Positions 58,863-64,000 of a DNA stretch of 64,000 nucleotides are shown here, one piece after another. The translations under genes were made by a program, and so were the position numbers. Source of the DNA: Halorhodospira halochloris (GTDB lineage Bacteria; Pseudomonadota; Gammaproteobacteria; Nitrococcales; Halorhodospiraceae); assembly GCF_002356555.2 (NCBI RefSeq), contig NZ_AP017372.2, positions 620,001 to 684,000 of the forward strand, given 5' to 3'. Numbering within the stretch: the first letter of the stretch is position 1; each line of letters begins with the position of its first letter. The notes beneath the pieces are model-generated. The model saw only the letters and a program-made list of their open reading frames with translations, was not told where the DNA came from and searched no databases.

Positions 58863-59672
58863 GTGGCTAGGATAGTTGTTGTCACATCAGGCAAGGGGGG
58901 CGTCGGTAAGACGACAACGGCCGCCTCGTTCGCAGCAGGACTGGCGAAGTCGGGCTTTAAAACAGTAGTTATAGATTTCGATGTCGGGCTGCGCAACCTG
59001 GATCTGGTTATGGGCTGCGAGCGGCGTGTGGTGTTTGACTTTATTAACGTCATCACCGGCGATGCGCGGCTCCATCAGGCCCTGATCAAGGATAAGCGGC
59101 TCGACAATCTCTTCATACTGCCGGCCTCGCAGACGAGAGATAAAGACGCCTTGACGGAAGAGGGTGTCGAACAAGTGCTCAATGAGTTGCGTGAGGATTA
59201 CGACTACATAATCTGTGATTCGCCCGCAGGGATCGAACGTGGCTCACACCTTGCTGCTTATCACGCCGATGATGCCCTCGTAGTAACCAACCCCGAAGTC
59301 TCCTCGGTGCGGGATTCAGATCGAGTTCTGGGCCTGCTGGCAAGCCGCACTCTGCGCGCTGAACAGGGTAGAGAGCCGGTGAAAGAGCATCTGCTGCTCA
59401 GCCGTTACGACCCGCACAGGGTCAAGAAGGGGGATATGCTCAGCGTTGATGATGTTTGCGAGATACTAGCCATCGACCTGTTGGGGGTCATCCCCGAGTC
59501 GGAAGATGTGCTGAATGCATCTAATTCGGGGTTGCCGGTCATACTGGAACAGGAGACCGATGCCGGCCAAGCTTATTTAGATGCGGTGGCGCGCTACCAA
59601 GGCGAGGAGCGTCCGCACAGGTTTATCAATGCAGAACGCAAGGGCTTGTTCGGCCGGATGTTTGGGGGGTGA
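58863..59672 (+). CDS. minD: septum site-determining ATPase MinD
   Basis: A 269-residue ParA-like ATPase starting with GTG at 58863. The deviant Walker A KGGVGKTTT is at about 11-19, and DFDVGLRNLDLVMGCERR follows. The C-terminal amphipathic helix ERKGLFGRMFGG anchors the ATP-bound dimer to the membrane. It recruits MinC and is released by MinE. Confidence 0.95.
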   Translation: MARIVVVTSGKGGVGKTTTAASFAAGLAKSGFKTVVIDFDVGLRNLDLVMGCERRVVFDFINVITGDARLHQALIKDKRLDNLFILPASQTRDKDALTEEGVEQVLNELREDYDYIICDSPAGIERGSHLAAYHADDALVVTNPEVSSVRDSDRVLGLLASRTLRAEQGREPVKEHLLLSRYDPHRVKKGDMLSVDDVCEILAIDLLGVIPESEDVLNASNSGLPVILEQETDAGQAYLDAVARYQGEERPHRFINAERKGLFGRMFGG

Positions 59673-59679
59673 CAGCAAG

Positions 59680-59958
59680 ATGGTAATTGGAAAGTATTTT
59701 CGTGAGCGTAAATCTCGCCAGGGCAGCGCCAGCTTAGCTAAAGAGAGACTGCAGATAATAGTCTCGCATGAGCGTGCCGAGAGGGGCGGCCCAGATTATT
59801 TGCCTATGCTGCGCGAGGAGTTACTACAGGTGGTGCGCCGCTATGTGACAGTCGACCCTGATGCGGTAAGAGTGGAAGTCGAGAGGGAAGGCTCTCACGA
59901 AGTCCTCGAGCTCAACATCACCCTCCCCGAGCATTGTGAGTCAGAAGAGCAGAGGTGA
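59680..59958 (+). CDS. minE: cell division topological specificity factor MinE
   Basis: The open frame extends back into minD; the ATG at 59680 (MVIGKYFRERKSRQGSASLA) gives a normal 92 residues. The MinD-binding helix is AKERLQIIVSHERAERGGPDY, and the topological domain follows (LREELLQVVRRYVTVDPDAV). It stimulates MinD ATPase and drives pole-to-pole oscillation. Spacing to minD is 7 nt. Confidence 0.93.
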   Translation: MVIGKYFRERKSRQGSASLAKERLQIIVSHERAERGGPDYLPMLREELLQVVRRYVTVDPDAVRVEVEREGSHEVLELNITLPEHCESEEQR

Positions 59959-59964
59959 TTGACG

Positions 59965-59996
59965 CCTATCAGGCACTGTCTTTTGTGCCTTATAGG
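59965..59996. terminator. bidirectional terminator between minE and mltD
   Basis: CCTATCAGGCAC and GTGCCTTATAGG form a 12-bp stem with one mismatch and loop TGTCTTTT. It follows minE by 6 nt and overlaps the last codons of the convergent mltD. Confidence 0.65.
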
Positions 59997-61639
59997 TTTG
60001 CCCCCTGCTGAGTCACGTCAACCTCTATCCTGAGGCGTTGGCCCGGCTGTAAGTAGCTCCCCTCGGCGATATCGTTGGTCCTTTTGATATCGCTGACCCG
60101 AACGTTAAAGCGCTGCGCAATACGGGCAAGCGAATCCCCGCGGCGAACAGTGTAGGTTATTGTCTGCTTGCGCTGACTGGGTGAATCAGCGCCAGCCTGA
60201 ATCGCTTCGCCATCAACCCATACCACCAGCTTCTGGTTGGGGCGCAGCGTGTCCCCTGGGGCCATCCCGTTCCAGGAGGCGAGTTGGCGAACACTAACAT
60301 TGTAGCTTCTGGATATGTCCCAGAGTGTTTCGCCGGGTTGAACGATATGCTCACGCCTTTCACCGGCTCGGTTACGCTGCTGCAGGGCGCGCAGGCGATT
60401 GGCAGCGCTGAGCGAGTACTCACTTGGTGGCCGGCTTGATACGGGCACATAGAGGGTGTCACCTGTGCGTAAGGAGTGATCGTGAAGCCCGTTGATCTCC
60501 TGAATAAGATCGACATTGATATTGTACTGGCGGGCGATATGGCTCAGGGTCTCGCCTGAGCTGACCTCGTGGCGGCGCCACTCAACGAGCTCATCGCGAT
60601 CCATCTTGGCTAGCTCCGCCTCCAATCTGTCCGCCTCTTCTTTTGGCAGGACTAGCCGGTGTGGCCCCTCTGGAGCCGTAGCCCAACGATTGTAACCGGG
60701 GTTGAGCAGATAGAGCCTATCGATTGATATATCAGCCCATTCGGCCGCGAGTGCAAGGTCTATCTGATGGTCGGCTTCGACTATGCGGATGCGCTGTTCG
60801 TTGGTGATTGGGGGTAGGCTGACCTGGTATTCCTCTGGCTCCTGAATAATGTCACGGATAGCAAGTATGCGCGGCACATAGGCCATTGTCTCGCTGGGCA
60901 GCTGGAGGTTCCAGTAGCTTGGTTCCTTGCCCGCAGCCCGAGCGCGTTGCTGGGCCGCTCGCACGTTGCCTTGGCCGGCGTTGTATGCGGCCATCGCAAG
61001 CAACCAGTCGCCATCGAAAGTCTCGGCGAGGCGATCGAGGTAATCCAAGGCTGCCTCAGTCGAGGCGACTATGTCACGCCGACCATCGTACCAGTAGTTC
61101 ATCTCCAGGCCGAAGATGCGCCCTGTGCTCGGAATGAACTGCCACACCCCCGCCGCCCGTCCATGGGAGTAGGCAAAGGGCTGAAAAGCGCTCTCCACCA
61201 CGGCCAAGGCTACAACCTCGGTCGGCATGTCGCGCTCCTCGATCTCATCAAGGATATAGTAAAGATAAGGTTCGGCGCGCCGGGCTAAGGCATTGAAATA
61301 GCTGTTTCTGCCTTTAAAGAGCTGTTTTTGCTGCTCAATGCGACTATTGTTCTCGGCCTCCAGTTGGAAACCCTCGCGCAGTCGCTGCCAAATATCCATC
61401 GGGTAATCGGGGACAGTTGATGAGTAATGCCCGGGTTGATAATCGAACTCGGGGACCAAGTCGAACGGCGGCCCCAAGGCCAGATCTATACTCTCCTGAT
61501 CTAGCTGAGTTATCCAGTCTGGCTGCGCTGTGCTGTCCTGCTCAGGAGGCTTGAAGTCATGGGTTATCTCATATGACTCAAAACTGGCGCAGCCAGCCAT
61601 GGTTATGGTTACAAGTGCCCCCAATGCAGTCCGTTTCAT
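59990..61639 (-). CDS. mltD: membrane-bound lytic murein transglycosylase D
   Basis: MltD cleaves peptidoglycan glycan strands to anhydromuropeptides. The 549-residue precursor has a lipoprotein signal with lipobox MAGC (Cys near 17), so it is anchored in the outer membrane. An SLT domain follows with catalytic Glu in VVESAFQPFAYSHGRAAGVW (about 149) and MAAYNAGQGN. Three LysM repeats close the protein (about 360-405, 430-475 and 497-543). Confidence 0.93.
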   Translation of the reverse strand: MKRTALGALVTITMAGCASFESYEITHDFKPPEQDSTAQPDWITQLDQESIDLALGPPFDLVPEFDYQPGHYSSTVPDYPMDIWQRLREGFQLEAENNSRIEQQKQLFKGRNSYFNALARRAEPYLYYILDEIEERDMPTEVVALAVVESAFQPFAYSHGRAAGVWQFIPSTGRIFGLEMNYWYDGRRDIVASTEAALDYLDRLAETFDGDWLLAMAAYNAGQGNVRAAQQRARAAGKEPSYWNLQLPSETMAYVPRILAIRDIIQEPEEYQVSLPPITNEQRIRIVEADHQIDLALAAEWADISIDRLYLLNPGYNRWATAPEGPHRLVLPKEEADRLEAELAKMDRDELVEWRRHEVSSGETLSHIARQYNINVDLIQEINGLHDHSLRTGDTLYVPVSSRPPSEYSLSAANRLRALQQRNRAGERREHIVQPGETLWDISRSYNVSVRQLASWNGMAPGDTLRPNQKLVVWVDGEAIQAGADSPSQRKQTITYTVRRGDSLARIAQRFNVRVSDIKRTNDIAEGSYLQPGQRLRIEVDVTQQGANL

Positions 61640-61665
61640 AAGTTTGTTCTTTTGGTTCCGCGATT

Positions 61666-62436
61666 TTAGCCGCGATCTTTCCAGTGCCGCAGCGTGGCGA
61701 AGACCTCAGTCTTGGTGGTTAGCTTGCCCCCGGCCCAGCGCTCGGCTGACTCAACTACGCTAGCTTCGTGTGTGCGTAGAAAAGGATTGCTTTGCTTCTC
61801 CTCCCCAAGCGAACTCGGCAGAGTTGGCTGCGACTTCCCACGTAGGGCGCGCATTTGCTCTAATCGTTTGGCGATTTGCTGGTTATCAGGCTCAACCCTG
61901 TGGGCAAACTCCAGATTCTTGACGGTATACTCGTGGCCGCAGTAAAGCAGCGTCGAGTCTGGCAGGGTCGCTAACCTTTGCAGCGACTCATGCATCTGCT
62001 CGGCGCTGCCCTCAAACAGCCGGCCACAGCCGCCGGCGAACAGGGCATCGCCGCTAAACAGGCAGCCGTCGACGTAATAAGCAACATGGCCCTTGGTGTG
62101 GCCAGGGACAGGTATCACATCAATACCCGGAAAGCCGTCAAGGGTGATCTGCTCACCGCCATGTAGGGGATGATTGACCCCCCTGATGCCCTCTGCGCCG
62201 GGTCCGTATATCGGTGTTCGGCCAGTACCGGCGAGCTCTACGGCAGCCGCGGTGTGATCAGGATGGTGGTGGGTCAGCAGCAGTGCTGATATGGTTGCAC
62301 CATGCTTGTTCAGCCACTCATTGACCGGCTGCGCTTCGCCAGGGTCTACTACCAATACCCGAGACTGATCGCCATCGCCTGAGACGATCCAGATATAGTT
62401 ATCATTTAGTGCGCTTACTGACTCTACTCTCAGCAT
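61666..62436 (-). CDS. gloB: hydroxyacylglutathione hydrolase (glyoxalase II)
   Basis: GloB hydrolyses S-lactoylglutathione in methylglyoxal detoxification. The ATG at 62436 (MLRVESVSALNDNYIW) is the usual family start; another at 62460 lies eight codons upstream. The 256-residue metallo-beta-lactamase fold carries THHHPDHT (about 56-63), PVPGHTKGHVAYYV (about 110) and the C-terminal CGHEYTVKNLEFA. mltD follows after 26 nt, probably in one transcript. Confidence 0.93.
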   Translation of the reverse strand: MLRVESVSALNDNYIWIVSGDGDQSRVLVVDPGEAQPVNEWLNKHGATISALLLTHHHPDHTAAAVELAGTGRTPIYGPGAEGIRGVNHPLHGGEQITLDGFPGIDVIPVPGHTKGHVAYYVDGCLFSGDALFAGGCGRLFEGSAEQMHESLQRLATLPDSTLLYCGHEYTVKNLEFAHRVEPDNQQIAKRLEQMRALRGKSQPTLPSSLGEEKQSNPFLRTHEASVVESAERWAGGKLTTKTEVFATLRHWKDRG

Positions 62437-62541
62437 ATTTCCGGATTCTACATAAGTCAAATGGATGGCGTAAAGCTTTAATGACGCGTATAAAATTTAG
62501 TGGAATAGGATTTCTTTTTCCTCACCTTTGTTGAGCGAACA

Positions 62542-63285
62542 ATGCTAGCAAACGGCAAATCCATGCACATGCTACGGCAGTGGTATCAGACTCCCCTCGG
62601 CTGTCGGGTGGCTGAAGCCGAACGAGCTGCCCTGAGTGCTGAGTTATCAGCACTGCGCATCGGTTATGCGGTTTGTATTGGGGATCTGAATGATGGCCTT
62701 AGTGTGGCGCCTACACTGCGCCAGTGGCAGGGTGGCGAAGCTGGTGACCTGATATTCGACCCTAGTCGACTGCCATTTCAGGCGCAATCACTCGATTGCC
62801 TGATCCTTAGGCATGTGCTGGAGCTCGTCGAAGAGCCGCAAGCAGTGCTGCATGAGGCGCATCAAGTTCTGCGTCCGGAGGGCAAATTGCTGGTGTTGAG
62901 CTTCAATCCGCTGGGACCGTGGGGGGTGGCGCGGTTGATCGGCCACTGGCGAGGTGCAGAGCCACCGTGGTGCGGGCGGCAGTGGTTGGCTACGGCCATC
63001 GCTATGCGCCTGCGTCAAATCGGTTTTGCCGATATTACTGTGCAGTTCATCTGCCACCGTCTGCCTGTGCAGCGCAGCAGCGTTCAGCAACGCTTCGATT
63101 GCTGGGAGAGCTGGGTGAGGCGCTTGGGGGCGGGGCGGGCTAACGCGGCGGTCCAAATGGTGGCGGCTCGGCGGCGTACACCGGCGGGGTTGAGCGGTCT
63201 GGTGAGTTCGCGACTGGCTCGCGGCAGGCAAGAGCCGGGAGCAGCTCAGCCTGCCTCAGGTCGACAGGGTTGGTTTAATGGGTGA
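62542..63285 (+). CDS. SAM-dependent methyltransferase, substrate unknown
   Basis: A 247-residue class I methyltransferase of the Methyltransf_11 type, with the pattern [20 protein letters not shown] (about 84) and [20 protein letters not shown] (about 115). The usual glycine-rich SAM loop is weak ([13 protein letters not shown] near 40), a feature of the group that sits beside gloB and rnhA in many gammaproteobacteria. The last 45 residues are basic. Divergent from gloB; overlaps the longer possible rnhA start. Confidence 0.75.
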   Translation: MLANGKSMHMLRQWYQTPLGCRVAEAERAALSAELSALRIGYAVCIGDLNDGLSVAPTLRQWQGGEAGDLIFDPSRLPFQAQSLDCLILRHVLELVEEPQAVLHEAHQVLRPEGKLLVLSFNPLGPWGVARLIGHWRGAEPPWCGRQWLATAIAMRLRQIGFADITVQFICHRLPVQRSSVQQRFDCWESWVRRLGAGRANAAVQMVAARRRTPAGLSGLVSSRLARGRQEPGAAQPASGRQGWFNG

Positions 63286-63307
63286 GCAGGAAACAGGAGA
63301 GGGCGAT

Positions 63308-63739
63308 ATGGTTGAGGCTTTCACGGACGGCGCCTGCCGCGGCAACCCAGGCCCCGGGGGTTGGGGAGTGCTGCTGCGCTATAAGGGGTATGAGCGCGAA
63401 CTGTGGGGTGGTGAACGGCAGACTACTAATAACCGCATGGAGCTGACCGCGGCAATCCGGGCCTTAGAAGAGCTCAGCAGGCCGTGTCAGGTGGTGTTGA
63501 CCACCGACTCGGAGTACGTCCGTAAGGGCATAACCGAGTGGATGGCGGGCTGGAAGCGGCGCGGCTGGGTTACTTCCGCGCGCAAACCGGTCAAGAATAA
63601 GGATCTATGGCAGCGTCTCGATGAGCTGGCCGATTACCATAAAGTCGAGTGGCGCTGGGTTAGGGGCCACTCTGGGCATGAGGAGAATGAGAGGGTTGAT
63701 GAACTTGCTAATCGCGGAGCGGATGAGGTGCAGAACTAA
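63308..63739 (+). CDS. rnhA: ribonuclease HI
   Basis: RNase HI degrades RNA in RNA:DNA hybrids. The ATG at 63308 ([20 protein letters not shown]) has a GGAGAGGG site; an earlier ATG at 63278, overlapping the methyltransferase gene, would add ten residues. The 143-residue product shows the active-site acids: FTDGA, MELTAAI, TTDSEY and the final Asp in [10 protein letters not shown], plus [12 protein letters not shown]. Confidence 0.94.
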   Translation: MVEAFTDGACRGNPGPGGWGVLLRYKGYERELWGGERQTTNNRMELTAAIRALEELSRPCQVVLTTDSEYVRKGITEWMAGWKRRGWVTSARKPVKNKDLWQRLDELADYHKVEWRWVRGHSGHEENERVDELANRGADEVQN

Positions 63740-64000
63740 CAGCCCACTTTGCCTGCTAGCGGCGTTTGCGCTATGCATTGTGGCGTTAACGGGCTGTTCT
63801 GAGCCAGATGTTGACGGCTTGGCGCAGGAGTACTGCGATTATTTTGAGAGCGCCGCAGATATGGATTTTGAGCAAAAGCAGGAGACCATAACCGCGCTCG
63901 ATCGCCGCCTGATAGAGAAGAATGTCCGTCAGGGGCGGATGCGCACTGCCCTGCGGCAGACCTGCCCGGATGTTATTGCGCGTTCGGATGTCGAGATGAT
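63723..64000 (+). CDS. putative lipoprotein (partial, cut by window end)
   Basis: A frame opening at ATG 63723, overlapping the 3' end of rnhA by 17 nt, runs to the window edge (92 codons). [20 protein letters not shown] followed by ALTGCSEPD is a lipoprotein signal peptide with lipobox LTGC. The mature part is charged ([33 protein letters not shown]) with Cys residues that could pair. No family recognised. Confidence 0.6.
   Translation, partial: MRCRTNSPLCLLAAFALCIVALTGCSEPDVDGLAQEYCDYFESAADMDFEQKQETITALDRRLIEKNVRQGRMRTALRQTCPDVIARSDVEM

Overview
The window comes from an anaerobic halophilic purple sulfur gammaproteobacterium, most likely Halorhodospira (Ectothiorhodospiraceae sensu lato). 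It is dominated by an almost complete photosynthesis gene cluster with the gammaproteobacterial orders bchFNBHLM-lhaA-puhABC and bchCXYZ-pufQBALMC. The moderate (not extreme) GC content and the unusual LH1 polypeptides suggest the H. halochloris/H. abdelmalekii side of the genus, which uses bacteriochlorophyll (BChl) b, rather than high-GC H. halophila. That species-level placement is inference from memory of the families, not a database result. Ring E cyclisation is covered by the oxygen-sensitive BchE only; no acsF is seen here.

Layout. 1-3.7 kb: an HD-GYP signalling gene cut by the window edge, a small membrane protein, a TrpB2-type tryptophan synthase beta chain and another small membrane protein. 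3.8-19.5 kb, plus strand: bchF, N, B, H, L, M, lhaA, puhA, B, C, then a PuhE protein fused to a CobW-like GTPase, then a hydrolase-membrane protein; most junctions overlap, so this looks like one long transcription unit. 19.7-22.0 kb, minus strand: bchJ and bchE. 22.3-28.6 kb, plus strand: bchI, D, O, crtI, crtB. crtC is on the minus strand, divergent from a GGPP synthase gene (crtE), which is followed by bchC, X, Y, Z and the reaction-centre/LH1 operon pufQBALMC up to 39.9 kb.

39.9-43.1 kb is gene-poor by ordinary ORF calling, but it contains three homologous single-span microprotein genes of 26-29 codons. Each has a Shine-Dalgarno sequence, a downstream hairpin and a shared dyad-like 19-nt motif about 130 nt upstream. 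They are candidates for extra LH1 (gamma-like) subunits. 43.1-47.3 kb, minus strand: a PH-like membrane protein, bchP, a PucC-type carrier and bchG, which finish bacteriochlorophyll synthesis.

47.3-64 kb is general housekeeping: a sirtuin, serB, a CocE hydrolase plus ATP-grasp pair, acetolactate synthase, a DNA methyltransferase-repair protein, htpG (with a sigma-32-like promoter), minCDE, mltD, gloB, a methyltransferase, rnhA and the start of a lipoprotein gene.

How the genes work together. BchI/D/H insert Mg, BchM methylates, BchE makes ring E, BchL/N/B and BchX/Y/Z carry out the two nitrogenase-like reductions, BchF and BchC make the 3-acetyl group, and BchG/BchP attach and reduce the tail. 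CrtE/B/I/C make acyclic carotenoids. Puh proteins and LhaA/PucC assemble the PufLMC/H reaction centre with the PufBA LH1 ring.

Four copies of a 140-165 bp palindromic element with conserved core and ends but copy-specific arms are scattered through the window; one splits bchX from bchY. No rRNA, tRNA, CRISPR or transposase gene was recognised.
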